64,000 nucleotides of DNA from Acinetobacter sp. ANC 4173 (lineage in GTDB: Bacteria > Pseudomonadota > Gammaproteobacteria > Pseudomonadales > Moraxellaceae), in assembly GCF_004331255.1 (NCBI RefSeq), contig NZ_SJOF01000013.1, forward strand, positions 1 to 64,000, read 5' to 3'. Made by a program: the position numbers and the translations under genes. The notes under the pieces are model-generated. The model ran no database searches and was not told the origin of the DNA. It saw only the letters and a list, made by a program, of their open reading frames with translations. Below are positions 54,628-63,754 of this stretch, in pieces (position 1 is the stretch's first letter; the number at the start of each line of letters is the position of its first letter).

Positions 54628-55866
54628 ATGTTCGTTCGCACAATACTCGCAATGAGTTTAGGCTGCCTTTTTGCTGGCACAGCTTTTGCCACAGCTACTA
54701 CTGCTGAACAACCATTAAAGCCCAAAGTCGTTACCAATACTGCCGTAGAAGACCCAATTAATCCTCTTGCAATAGGCTCTGCATCTTCAGCGCAAGATAC
54801 ACAAATTACGCCTCAAGAACAGCAAGACTTAAATAAGGCGTCGCAAACTTTACAAAATCTTCAACAAACTGAAGATAATACAGCAGATATTGGAACTGCT
54901 CCAGCCAGCTCAGCTGTAGCAACAAGTGCGGCAACAGCACCTACCTCTCCTGCTGCAAAGGCCTCTTGGACACTTGATGGTCTAAATAATGCATCTTGGT
55001 TTGACAATATTGGTAAAGGTCAATTCCCTGTTTATGCACGAACGCAAGTCATGTTGAATAACTCACATGCTTCACCAGGTGCAATTGATGGTTCCAGTGG
55101 TAAAAATACCTTAAAAGCACTTGCTACTTTTCAACAAATGAATGGTTTACAGCCAACAGGGACTTTAACCAAACAAACTTGGGATGCCTTAGTCGCTAAA
55201 CAAGGGAATCGTCCAGCATTCGTAGAATACACCATTACCGATGCTGACCTTAAAGGTCCCTATGCACCGTCTATTCCACACGACTACGCATTACAAGCCA
55301 AAATGAAAGGTTTGTACTACACTCGTGTGACAGAAATGTTGGGTGAAAAATTCCATATGGATGAAGATTTCTTGAAGAAACTTAATCCAAAAGCAACATT
55401 CAAGAAAGCTGGTGAAAAGATTATTGTGACGAATATTCGCAATGAACTCCCAGAAGACATTCATTTAATTGTTGCGCATAAAGGTGCTAAACAACTGTAT
55501 CTATTTAATAGCCGCAACCAAATGATTGCTTCTTTCCCTGCGACCATTGGTAGCTCAGATACACCCTCTCCTGAAGGCACCTATAAAGTCACTGGCGTAG
55601 CACCAAACCCTTGGTATAGCTACTCACCAAGCAACTTTGTTCAAGGTAAAAACTTAAAGCCACTTTCTTTACCACCTGGTCCAAACGGTCCAGTAGGTAA
55701 CATTTGGATTGGTCTAAGCAAAAAATCATTTGGTATTCACGGTACACCTAACCCATCTGCAATTTCAAAAACTGCATCGCATGGTTGTATCCGTTTAACC
55801 AACTGGGATGCCAACGACCTCGGTAAAAAAGTTCGTTCTGGCGTGACTGTAAAATTCCTTAATTAA
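54628..55866 (+). CDS. L,D-transpeptidase (YkuD) with peptidoglycan-binding domain
   Basis: A 412-residue exported enzyme. The signal peptide (1-20, AFA/T) is followed by a disordered Ala/Thr/Gln-rich region (to about 120), a PG_binding_1 domain (about 135-190), and a YkuD catalytic domain (about 275-410) with H371 and the active-site C387 in SHGCIRL. It forms 3-3 cross-links or attaches proteins to peptidoglycan. The ATG at 54628 has AAGG upstream and gives a clean signal. Monocistronic with a strong terminator. Confidence 0.93.
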   Translation: MFVRTILAMSLGCLFAGTAFATATTAEQPLKPKVVTNTAVEDPINPLAIGSASSAQDTQITPQEQQDLNKASQTLQNLQQTEDNTADIGTAPASSAVATSAATAPTSPAAKASWTLDGLNNASWFDNIGKGQFPVYARTQVMLNNSHASPGAIDGSSGKNTLKALATFQQMNGLQPTGTLTKQTWDALVAKQGNRPAFVEYTITDADLKGPYAPSIPHDYALQAKMKGLYYTRVTEMLGEKFHMDEDFLKKLNPKATFKKAGEKIIVTNIRNELPEDIHLIVAHKGAKQLYLFNSRNQMIASFPATIGSSDTPSPEGTYKVTGVAPNPWYSYSPSNFVQGKNLKPLSLPPGPNGPVGNIWIGLSKKSFGIHGTPNPSAISKTASHGCIRLTNWDANDLGKKVRSGVTVKFLN

Positions 55867-55883
55867 TTCTAGCAATTAGCCCT

Positions 55884-55913
55884 AAATAGCCTGCACATGC
55901 AGGCTATTTTTTT
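55884..55913 (+). terminator. Terminator of the L,D-transpeptidase gene
   Basis: AAATAGCCTGCA and TGCAGGCTATTT pair around CA, followed by a T tract. Confidence 0.92.
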
Positions 55914-56039
55914 AAGTTAAATTTCTGATCCTATTTTGTGTTGCAAAAATAGAATGAATTGTCGCTTATATAAGATTTAAACCACATAATCGAAACGCTA
56001 TGATGAGTTCATGAACAAATTAAAAATAGGATAACGATC

Positions 56040-56729
56040 ATGCAAAGTTATTTACATCGTAGTGAAAATCGCGGTCATGTCAAAGCAGGATGGCTCGAGT
56101 CTAAACATAGTTTTTCTTTTGGCAGTTGGTACGATCCAAAATATATGGGGGTAAGCGTATTACGTGTCATTAATGATGACGTGATTGCAGCCCACAATGG
56201 CTTCGGCACACACCCACACGACAATATGGAAATTTTGACCTGTGTACTTAAAGGGACTATTTCTCATAAAGACAGTATGGGCAACGAGCGTCATATTTCT
56301 GCGGGTGAATGGCAGCTCATGAGTGCGGGTACAGGTGTACAACATAGCGAAATTAATCAGGGCGATGTTCCTGTACACATGCTACAAATTTGGATACATC
56401 CTGATATCCGTAATGCCGAACCTAATTATCAACAGATTCAATGTGATCCAAAATTACAACCGAATCAATGGCATGTGATTGCAGGACCCAATAGTGATGC
56501 TGCCATGCATATTCGTCAGCAGGCTGAAGTCAAAACTGCCTTTATACAAGCGACGCATAGTTTGGCGATCAAAGCGATGCAGAAATTAAATTATGTCCAT
56601 GTAATTTCTGGCGAGCTTGAAATTGCGGGTGAGACCTTAAAATCTGGTGATGCTTTAGCATTTGCTGAAGAAGCTGAAATCAAAGCGTTGACAGACAGTC
56701 AATTGATTTGGTTTGATTTACCTGTTTAA
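56040..56729 (+). CDS. Pirin-family protein (YhhW-like)
   Basis: A 229-residue bicupin. The conserved metal site is in HPHDNMEILTCVLKGTISHKDSMGN (about 58-82), and GEWQLMSAGTGVQHSEIN (about 89-106) is the pirin signature. E. coli YhhW has quercetin 2,3-dioxygenase activity; the natural role is unclear. The N-terminal RxxxRGHVKAGWLESKHSFSF start is typical. AGGATAA precedes the ATG. Confidence 0.92.
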   Translation: MQSYLHRSENRGHVKAGWLESKHSFSFGSWYDPKYMGVSVLRVINDDVIAAHNGFGTHPHDNMEILTCVLKGTISHKDSMGNERHISAGEWQLMSAGTGVQHSEINQGDVPVHMLQIWIHPDIRNAEPNYQQIQCDPKLQPNQWHVIAGPNSDAAMHIRQQAEVKTAFIQATHSLAIKAMQKLNYVHVISGELEIAGETLKSGDALAFAEEAEIKALTDSQLIWFDLPV

Positions 56730-56820
56730 TCAGTACATGCTTTGCTGAGCATCGGATTGATTTAATAATTTCTTTGAATGCTATCTCATTATTGAATGCA
56801 ACTCATATTTATAACTCTAG

Positions 56821-56855
56821 AATAAAAAACCTCACAATTGTGAGGTTTTTTTATT
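56821..56855. terminator. Bidirectional terminator after the pirin gene
   Basis: AATAAAAAACCTCACA and TGTGAGGTTTTTTTATT pair around ATT, placed between the pirin gene and the converging pseudogene. Confidence 0.9.
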
Positions 56856-56866
56856 CTATTTAGAAA

Positions 56867-57226
56867 TTAATAGCCCCAAGCTTTCGGGTCTAATGGTAAA
56901 TCAACAGCAACTGAAAGCCCTGTATCATTACCATACACATCTGAATCACTTACCCAACCATTGAATTTCAAAGGAATATCTGGGCGAAGATAGAGTCAAT
57001 TACTTTTTGTTGTTCTGGTTGACTGATATGTGCTTGAGATAATGCACGTTGGATTTCATCCCCACTCATTGGCCATGTTGAGGTACTAATTTGAATAACG
57101 CCTTGTTAATTTAACTAGTTTAAATCCGAACGTAAATCGTCATTATTTACGACAATCCCTTGCGCAAAACCCGATGACGCTGACACCATCAACAACGCCA
57201 AAACTAAAGATTTAAAAAAATTATCG
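56867..57226 (-). pseudogene. Wzi-like outer-membrane protein gene, heavily decayed
   Basis: The reverse strand encodes a signal peptide (FKSLVLALLMVSASSGFAQ), then GIVVNNDDLRSDLN, stops TAG at 57115-57117 and TAA at 57106-57108 (relatives would read W and Q), then QGVIQISTSTWPMSGDEI and QRALSQAHISQPEQQKVIDS. Near 56990 the frame changes to LRPDIPLKFNGWVSDSDVYG and ends DLPLDPKAWGY. The first part resembles the N-terminus of Acinetobacter capsule-assembly Wzi family proteins. The start codon is also missing, and most of the barrel is deleted. Confidence 0.75.
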
Positions 57227-57318
57227 TGACTTTCTCGTTACTTAATTCTGCCGACTCCCATATTTTCTTTGATTCAATATTGCAACCTGAGTATTGATTT
57301 TTGTTGTAAATCGTCAAC

Positions 57319-57346
57319 AAAAAAACCCGCCGAAGCGGGTTTTTTA
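57319..57346 (-). terminator. Terminator of lysS
   Basis: AAAACCCGC and GCGGGTTTT pair; on the reverse strand the loop is the stable tetraloop TTCG and T residues follow. Confidence 0.93.
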
Positions 57347-57359
57347 TTGAATACAGACC

Positions 57360-58886
57360 TTAGTCTTTCCGGCGCATATGTGGGAATAAAATCACATCAC
57401 GGATACTTGGTGCATCTGCAAATAACATGACTAAACGGTCAATACCAATACCTTCACCCGCAGTTGGAGGCAAACCATATTCAAGTGCTTCAACAAACTC
57501 GGCATCGTAGTGCATCGCTTCATCATCACCCGCATCTTTTTCCTGAACTTGTGCTTGGAAACGCTCTGCTTGATCAATTGGATCATTCAACTCTGAGAAG
57601 CCATTTGCCAATTCACGACCACCGATAAAGAATTCAAAACGGTCAGTAATATGCGGATTATCATCATTACGACGTGCTAATGGTGAAGTTTCAGCTGGGT
57701 ATTCAGTAATAAAGGTTGGCTGGCGAAGTTTAGTTTCAACCGTTTCTTCAAATACGATAGTTTGAAGCTTACCTAAACCAAAACCAGGCTTAACTTGTTC
57801 TTTCAACACGTCTTTAGTGAATTTAGCTAAAAACTCGCGGTCATTAACATTTTCAGGGGTAAAGTCTGGGTTGTTTTCCAAGATTGCATCAAACATTGAA
57901 ATTTTCTTGAACGGCCCTTTAAAGCTGAAGACTTCACCTTGATAAGGCACATCAGTGCTGCCTAAAATATCTAAAGCCAATTTTTCTAGCATATTTTCAG
58001 TCAAAGCCATTAAGTCTTTGTAATCTGCATAGGCTTGGTAGAATTCAATCATAGTAAATTCAGGGTTATGACGCGTTGATACCCCTTCATTACGGAAGTT
58101 ACGGTTAATTTCAAACACGCGCTCAAAACCACCAACCACCAAACGCTTTAAATAAAGTTCTGGTGCAATACGCAAGAACAAAGGCATATCCAAAGCATTA
58201 TGATGCGTTTCAAATGGACGCGCAGATGCACCACCAGGAATTACATGCATCATTGGTGTTTCAACTTCCATGAAACGTTCGTTGTTCAAGAATGTACGAA
58301 TTCCTGCAACAACTTTGGCACGAATTTCAAAAGTTTTACGTGTTTCTTCATTCACAATCAAATCAAGATAACGCTTACGGTATTTAACTTCGGTATCATT
58401 TAGACCGTGGAACTTATCTGGCAGTGGACGTAATGATTTCGTCAATAATTCAAAATGTTGAATGTGAACATATAAATCACCTTTACCTGAACGACCAATA
58501 TAGCCTTCTACTGCAATAATATCACCAAGGTCTAAACCTTTAATGGTCGCTAAAGTGGCTTCGTCTAACTCTTTGCGTGCAACATAAAGCTGAATACGAC
58601 CTGTCATATCTTGAATCACAATGAATGATCCACGATTTAACATGACACGACCTGCAACTTTTACATAAACATGTTCAGTTGCTTCAATCTGCTCTTTCGA
58701 TTGATCTTCAAATTGTTCTTGTAAATCTTGTGCATAATGTTCGCGCTTGAACGAGTTCGGCCATGGGCTTGCACCCGTTTGTTTGGCTTGCTCTTCAATT
58801 TGCTTCAACTTGGCATGACGCTGTGCAATTAAATCGTTTTCGGAAATAGGTTGTTCAGAAGTCGATTGAGCGTTGTTTTGCGTCAT
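57360..58886 (-). CDS. lysS: Lysyl-tRNA synthetase (class II)
   Basis: A 508-residue class II enzyme charging tRNA-Lys. An OB-fold anticodon-binding domain (about 65-170; [22 protein letters not shown]) precedes the catalytic domain with motif 1 [15 protein letters not shown], motif 2 [20 protein letters not shown] and motif 3 [19 protein letters not shown] precedes the ATG. Confidence 0.97.
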   Translation of the reverse strand: MTQNNAQSTSEQPISENDLIAQRHAKLKQIEEQAKQTGASPWPNSFKREHYAQDLQEQFEDQSKEQIEATEHVYVKVAGRVMLNRGSFIVIQDMTGRIQLYVARKELDEATLATIKGLDLGDIIAVEGYIGRSGKGDLYVHIQHFELLTKSLRPLPDKFHGLNDTEVKYRKRYLDLIVNEETRKTFEIRAKVVAGIRTFLNNERFMEVETPMMHVIPGGASARPFETHHNALDMPLFLRIAPELYLKRLVVGGFERVFEINRNFRNEGVSTRHNPEFTMIEFYQAYADYKDLMALTENMLEKLALDILGSTDVPYQGEVFSFKGPFKKISMFDAILENNPDFTPENVNDREFLAKFTKDVLKEQVKPGFGLGKLQTIVFEETVETKLRQPTFITEYPAETSPLARRNDDNPHITDRFEFFIGGRELANGFSELNDPIDQAERFQAQVQEKDAGDDEAMHYDAEFVEALEYGLPPTAGEGIGIDRLVMLFADAPSIRDVILFPHMRRKD

Positions 58887-59014
58887 CTCTGCCTCGTAAA
58901 AATACTAAAAAATGAAGTGCTATAGCATAGCAGATTCATTCATGATTTCGTATGATTTCTCTTAAACAAAATAATGACCGTGAATTTAGCTTTCTTTGCT
59001 CTCCCTCAATGATT

Positions 59015-59455
59015 CTATTGTTCTGCTAATTCTCGAACACGCTGCAATCCTTGTTCAAAAGCTTGCTCCATCATGTATTTATAATCTTCCATCGTTTCCA
59101 ATTCGACATTCAATACGGTCTTTCCATTAACTTCAGCCAGAGAATATTGTTCGAGTAATCCTTGCCATTGCTGAACTTCAGGGCTAGTTAAATCCTCCAC
59201 CCCACCTTGCAACAGACCTTGATATTGAAAAATAACTGAACAATGCGGTAGATAAACCAAAATGGTGGCAATCAAACCATCGCCATTACTGTCTATAAAT
59301 AAAGTTCTTCCACCCACTGTCCAATCGGACTGTATTTTTGATCCTTCCGTAAAGAACTTGGTCCATTCAGTATAGGTATCTGGAGACCAAAGAATATTCC
59401 ATATTTTTTCAGGGCTTGCCGCTATACTGATACTAAAGTTTAGATGTTCCATCAT
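59015..59455 (-). CDS. SRPBCC (AHSA1-like) family protein
   Basis: A 146-residue START-like protein. The strand-helix start HLNFSISIAASPEKIWNILWSPDTYTEWTKFF and the middle VGGRTLFIDSNGDGLIATI are typical of AHSA1/SRPBCC proteins, which bind hydrophobic ligands or stress proteins. The C-terminal helix (MMEQAFEQGLQRVRELAEQ) closes the cavity. I chose the ATG at 59455; TTG at 59488 is a weak alternative. Ligand unknown. Confidence 0.82.
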   Translation of the reverse strand: MMEHLNFSISIAASPEKIWNILWSPDTYTEWTKFFTEGSKIQSDWTVGGRTLFIDSNGDGLIATILVYLPHCSVIFQYQGLLQGGVEDLTSPEVQQWQGLLEQYSLAEVNGKTVLNVELETMEDYKYMMEQAFEQGLQRVRELAEQ

Positions 59456-59742
59456 TTTATTTTTCTCAAGCGAGTTCCTTCCTTCCAAACTACTGAATAA
59501 TTACAATAAGCTGTAAAATAAATCGTTAAAAAATATTTATCAACTTGGCTAATTTCCAAAGAAAGACAATATATCTCTCTGTTTTATCTATTATTAAAAA
59601 CTACATCACCCTATCGCATACATCTCCCTTAGACCAAATGCTAAGATCAATGCCAACTGAAGATTCGTAAAATAAAAACAATTTAAAAAAGTTGAAAAGT
59701 GAACGTTTATTAATCCGTTCTATCTTTGCAAAAAGAGAGCCT

Positions 59743-60261
59743 ATGAATGCGATAACCATCAATATAGACCAATCGAAAATTCTTTTTTTTCATGGATTAG
59801 ACTCTTCTAAAGAATCGACCAAATTCCATGCTATTGACTCTGCAAAAAAATATTGTATAGATGTCGATTACAGAAATTTAAACTATTCCACTGTTGCCGA
59901 ATTCTATAAAAATGCTTTAGTGACTATTAAACCTGACTTATTAATAGGCCACAGTTTAGGCGGATATTGGGCACTCAAAATGTCCTTACAACACCGAATT
60001 CCTTGTATTGTAGCGAATCCCAATTTAACTCCAGATTTCCGCTCTGATTATCCTGCAATTACTGAATTAGATTTAGAACATGATATTCCTCAAATTGCCT
60101 ACATTGAGCTTGGTGATGAGGTTTTAGACATGTATGCGACTACAGCTTTTTTAGAACCCTATATGCAAGTCGAAACGGTTGAAGGTGGACATCATCGACT
60201 GGTTACGCCAGAACGCATCAACCATCTCATTCATTATATGGAACAAACCTTTATTTTTTAG
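59743..60261 (+). CDS. YqiA/UPF0227-type esterase
   Basis: A 172-residue small alpha/beta hydrolase. FFHGLDSS near 15-22 gives the oxyanion side, S71 in LIGHSLGGYWA is the nucleophile, and the C-terminal GGHHRLV holds the histidine. The short length without a lid fits the YqiA/YcfP (UPF0227) group. I chose the ATG at 59743, with AAGAGAGCC upstream; a TTG-started frame to 59692 is less likely. Substrate unknown. Confidence 0.85.
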   Translation: MNAITINIDQSKILFFHGLDSSKESTKFHAIDSAKKYCIDVDYRNLNYSTVAEFYKNALVTIKPDLLIGHSLGGYWALKMSLQHRIPCIVANPNLTPDFRSDYPAITELDLEHDIPQIAYIELGDEVLDMYATTAFLEPYMQVETVEGGHHRLVTPERINHLIHYMEQTFIF

Positions 60262-60267
60262 CGCAAT

Positions 60268-60303
60268 AAAAAAGCCAATCAAATGCATTTGATTGGCTTT
60301 TTT
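60268..60303. terminator. Bidirectional terminator between esterase and apt
   Basis: AAAAAAGCCAATCAAATG forms a perfect inverted repeat with the complementary half that follows and has A/T tracts on both sides, between convergent genes. Confidence 0.93.
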
Positions 60304-60318
60304 GCAGATATTAAATGC

Positions 60319-60864
60319 TTAAGCGACAGCAGCTTCTAATGGTTTTGAATTTTCTTCCAACACTGTCCAAACTTTAAAACCTAAATCTTGATGCAATGTT
60401 GGTAAATCTAAGAAAATGCTCGCACCCAATACTTGATGCTGACATTTATCCATTAATTGTTTTACGGCTTTTAATGTCCCGCCTGTGGCAAGTACATCAT
60501 CTACAATAATCACTTTTTGTGGCTGAATATTGGCTGCAATTTCTAAACGATCTACACCATATTCAAGGCTATACCCTACACCAACCACCGGAGGTGGTAA
60601 TTTCCCTGCTTTACGAACCAATAAAAGACCCTTATTTAAGCGTTGAGCCAATAGGCTAGCAAGTACAAAACCACGTGCTTCAACCGCCACAAAGCTCTCT
60701 ACTTCTGCCAACTGTTCTACTGGAATACTTGCAATAAGAGCATCGGCTAATGGCGTAATATTACTCATAAACAATGGGGTCAAATCATAGAAACAAATTC
60801 CCGGTTTTGGGAAATCTTGGACAGTACGAATGTGTGACCACAATACAGCAGACAAATTTTTCAT
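60319..60864 (-). CDS. apt: Adenine phosphoribosyltransferase
   Basis: A 181-residue purine-salvage enzyme that makes AMP from adenine and PRPP. The opening IRTVQDFPKPGICFYDLTPLF, the VEARGFVLASLLAQRL block and the PRPP motif VIIVDDVLATGGTLKA at about 121-136 define the family. Length is standard. The region upstream is a long intergenic gap. Confidence 0.96.
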   Translation of the reverse strand: MKNLSAVLWSHIRTVQDFPKPGICFYDLTPLFMSNITPLADALIASIPVEQLAEVESFVAVEARGFVLASLLAQRLNKGLLLVRKAGKLPPPVVGVGYSLEYGVDRLEIAANIQPQKVIIVDDVLATGGTLKAVKQLMDKCQHQVLGASIFLDLPTLHQDLGFKVWTVLEENSKPLEAAVA

Positions 60865-61343
60865 GGGAGAGAATTTAAAACAAAAAGAATAGGTGAATTT
60901 TAACGTTTATTAGACGTTCAGGATAGATAATAGCCAACTTTTCAGGCGAGGATATTTTTTATTGATTTTCACAAGAACTTGAATTATATAAATAATTTTT
61001 ATAATAAATATTAACTATATACCTGTATGATTATAATATAGCAATTTTACGGTTTTAAATCTGCTCGACCTTAGTCTGATAATCCCCCAATCAAACCCGT
61101 TGTCATGAATTTTCTCTAAATTGTCTAACAAAAATACAGCGCAGTGATTGAATTGATAAGTTTTGTCCTACTCAGCCATTCCGATTCAGGATTCTCTAAT
61201 TAAAATCCGATATTTGCTTTACATTCGTCCTAGAACTGCGTAAAAATTTAGGCGAAAATAACGCTAGCCATTAGATCATTAGAGCCATGCGGTATATGAG
61301 TTATTACTGATCTAAATTGACCCGATCAGAATTGGAGAATCAG
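60865..61343. other. Long intergenic region upstream of rubA
   Basis: About 480 bp between apt and rubA. No frame with convincing coding character. It must hold the apt and rub promoters. The stretch from about 61040 to 61330 is less AT-rich than the part near apt and contains TTGACC at 61318, but I cannot identify a structured RNA or small gene. Confidence 0.6.
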
Positions 61344-61508
61344 ATGAAAAAGTATCAATGCATCGTTTGTGGATGGATTTACGACGAAGCAGAAGGCTGG
61401 CCGCAAGACGGTATCGTTGCGGGCACCAAATGGGACGATATTCCAGATGACTGGACTTGCCCAGATTGTGGTGTTTCGAAAGCCGACTTTGAAATGATTG
61501 AAATTTAA
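61344..61508 (+). CDS. rubA: Rubredoxin
   Basis: A 54-residue iron protein. The single Fe is held by four Cys in CIVCGW (near 6-9) and CPDCGV (near 39-42); the aromatic and Asp residues between ([20 protein letters not shown]) are typical of AlkG-type rubredoxins. It passes electrons to the alkane hydroxylase AlkB. TTGGAGAA precedes the ATG. A weak terminator separates it from rubB. The order rubA-rubB-estB-oxyR is as described in strain ADP1. alkB is not in the window. Confidence 0.97.
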   Translation: MKKYQCIVCGWIYDEAEGWPQDGIVAGTKWDDIPDDWTCPDCGVSKADFEMIEI

Positions 61509-61516
61509 TAATAACT

Positions 61517-61542
61517 AAAAGACCCTTCCAGTGGTCTTTTTT
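61517..61542 (+). terminator. Weak intra-operon terminator between rubA and rubB
   Basis: AAAAGACC and GGTCTTTT pair around eight bases and are followed by T residues. It probably lets rubA be made in excess of rubB. Confidence 0.7.
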
Positions 61543-61566
61543 TACACCTTATTTTGGGAGAAAAAA

Positions 61567-62745
61567 ATGCAGCCTATCGTTATCATTGGTTCAGGCATGG
61601 CTGGCTATACCGTGGCACGTGAGTTTCGCAAACTGAATGCGGAACAAGAACTGATTATGATTACCGCAGATGATGCCAGCAATTATGCAAAGCCAACCTT
61701 ATCTAATGCATTAGCAGGCAAAAAATCTCCTGAACAGATTGCCTTAGGCGATGCAGAAAAAATGAGTACTCAGCTCAATATGCGCATTGAAACCCACACT
61801 TGGGTCAAAGAAATCCGTAGCGAGCAACATCAACTTGTCTTAGAAAAAAATGGGCAATCTAGTACGCTAGACTACGCAAAACTGATTCTAGCGGTAGGTG
61901 CAAATCCAATCCGTCTTGCAATTGCTGGAGACGGTAGTAACGATATTCATGTGGTTAACTCTCTCAATGACTATAAAGCATTCCGTGAAAATCTAGACAA
62001 ACGTCAAGATAAACGTGTGGTGATTTTAGGCGCAGGATTAATTGGCTGCGAGTTTGCCAATGATCTACAAAATACAGGACATCATGCTACGGTCATTGAT
62101 TTGGCTGCCCAACCTTTAGGTCGTCTACTGCCTGCGCATATTGCTTCAGCCTTCCAAGAAAATCTGGAAGAAACAGGCATTCATTTTGTATTGGGCACGA
62201 CTGTTGAGAAAGTATCTAAGGTTGAAAATGGTGACTATCTTGTCACTTTGGCCAATGGACAATCTGTAATCGCTGATATAGTGCTTTCAGCAATTGGTTT
62301 ACAGCCAAATATTAGCTTGGCTAAAACAGGCAATATTCACACCAGTCGTGGCATTTTGACCAATAGCCATTTGGAAACCAATCAAGCAAATATTTACGCA
62401 GTGGGTGACTGTGCAGAAGTGAATGGCACATTACTTCCATATGTAATGCCAATTATGCAACAGGCTCGAGCACTGGCAAAAACCTTAAATGGTGAACATA
62501 CCGCAGTACATTATCCTGCGATGCCTGTAGCAGTCAAAACGCCTGCGGCACCACTCACGGTTTTACCTGCACCGATTGATGTTGACGTGAATTGGGAAAC
62601 GGAAGAATTTGATGATGGTATGTTAGCCAAAGCCCTAGATAGCTCAGGGACTTTGCGTGGTTTTGTACTGTTAGGTGCAACAGCAGCGAAACAACGATTA
62701 ACACTAACTAAGTTAGTTCCAGACTTGATTCCTGTATCAGTTTAA
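61567..62745 (+). CDS. rubB: Rubredoxin-NAD(+) reductase
   Basis: A 392-residue FAD enzyme that reduces rubredoxin with NADH. The FAD motif IVIIGSGMAGYTVAREFRKL is at the start, the NAD motif VVILGAGLIGCEFANDL at about 148-164, and the FAD-binding IYAVGDCAEV near 277-286. GGGAGA lies before the ATG at 61567. It completes the electron chain NADH to RubB to RubA to AlkB. Confidence 0.96.
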   Translation: MQPIVIIGSGMAGYTVAREFRKLNAEQELIMITADDASNYAKPTLSNALAGKKSPEQIALGDAEKMSTQLNMRIETHTWVKEIRSEQHQLVLEKNGQSSTLDYAKLILAVGANPIRLAIAGDGSNDIHVVNSLNDYKAFRENLDKRQDKRVVILGAGLIGCEFANDLQNTGHHATVIDLAAQPLGRLLPAHIASAFQENLEETGIHFVLGTTVEKVSKVENGDYLVTLANGQSVIADIVLSAIGLQPNISLAKTGNIHTSRGILTNSHLETNQANIYAVGDCAEVNGTLLPYVMPIMQQARALAKTLNGEHTAVHYPAMPVAVKTPAAPLTVLPAPIDVDVNWETEEFDDGMLAKALDSSGTLRGFVLLGATAAKQRLTLTKLVPDLIPVSV

Positions 62746-62803
62746 GTTCAAAATAGAGAGGACGTTCACATTTTTGAATGTCCTCTTTAGGGGAGAAAGA
62801 AGA

Positions 62804-63742
62804 ATGAATAGCGTATTACAATTCAAAAATTCACCTTACACCCCGTTTATGCATGAAACCAAGGTAAACTTGGGGAATGGAATTGAATTACACGTCGAAG
62901 TGGGTGGTCAACCTGAACATCCAACCATTTTACTTATTATGGGTTTGGGCGCTCAATTATTATTCTGGCCCGATTTCTTTTGTAAAACACTGATTGATCA
63001 TGGCTATCGCGTAGTTCGTTACGATAATCGTGATATTGGTTTATCTTCTAAAATACGCCATCAGGGACCACGGCTAAATACCATTAAATTAATGGGTCGT
63101 TTTGCACTGGGTTTAGAAAACCAAGGCGCACCGTATAATTTACATGATATGGCCGATGATGCCGCCTTGCTCATTGAGCGGATGGGACTGGAAAATGTTT
63201 TTGTCTTAGGCGCATCCATGGGTGGAATGATTGCACAAATTCTAGCTGCAAAAAATCCAGATAAAGTCAGCAAATTAGGACTGGTGTTTACCAGTAACAA
63301 TCAACCTTTACTCCCTCCTCCGTTTCCAAAACAATTGTTCAGCCTTATTGGCCAGCCAGAATCGAATGATGAGGAAGGGATTATTAACCACAGCTTAAAA
63401 GTATTTAACATTATTGGTTCACCTGGTTATATCAATCAGCTTGAAACCATGCAAACTGCTCGTAAATTATATCAACGAAGTTATTACCCAGCGGGTGTAC
63501 TTCAACAGTTTTTAGCAATATTATGTACAGGCTCCTTGCTACATCTGGACAAGCAGATTCAACAACCGACTCTTGTAGTTCATGGTTCACGTGATCGCTT
63601 GCTCCCGCCTAGCCATGGTAAAGCTGTTGCAAAAGCAATTACAGGCGCTAAATTTGAATTAATTGATGGAATGGGGCATGATATCCCGCCGCATTTCATT
63701 CCTCATCTTAGCGGATTATTTGCTCATCATTTTAAATCTTAA
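62804..63742 (+). CDS. estB: Alpha/beta hydrolase (EstB-like esterase)
   Basis: A 312-residue hydrolase. The oxyanion motif is MGLGA at 46-50, the nucleophile S138 in GASMGG, acid D264 in GSRDRLLPP and H292 in GMGHDIPP. No signal peptide. In ADP1 the gene at this place is estB, in one operon with rubA, rubB and oxyR, and the same order is seen here. Esterase activity is supported by motif; the natural ester is unknown. GGGGAGA precedes the ATG. Confidence 0.87.
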   Translation: MNSVLQFKNSPYTPFMHETKVNLGNGIELHVEVGGQPEHPTILLIMGLGAQLLFWPDFFCKTLIDHGYRVVRYDNRDIGLSSKIRHQGPRLNTIKLMGRFALGLENQGAPYNLHDMADDAALLIERMGLENVFVLGASMGGMIAQILAAKNPDKVSKLGLVFTSNNQPLLPPPFPKQLFSLIGQPESNDEEGIINHSLKVFNIIGSPGYINQLETMQTARKLYQRSYYPAGVLQQFLAILCTGSLLHLDKQIQQPTLVVHGSRDRLLPPSHGKAVAKAITGAKFELIDGMGHDIPPHFIPHLSGLFAHHFKS

Positions 63743-63754
63743 AATTAGGACACT

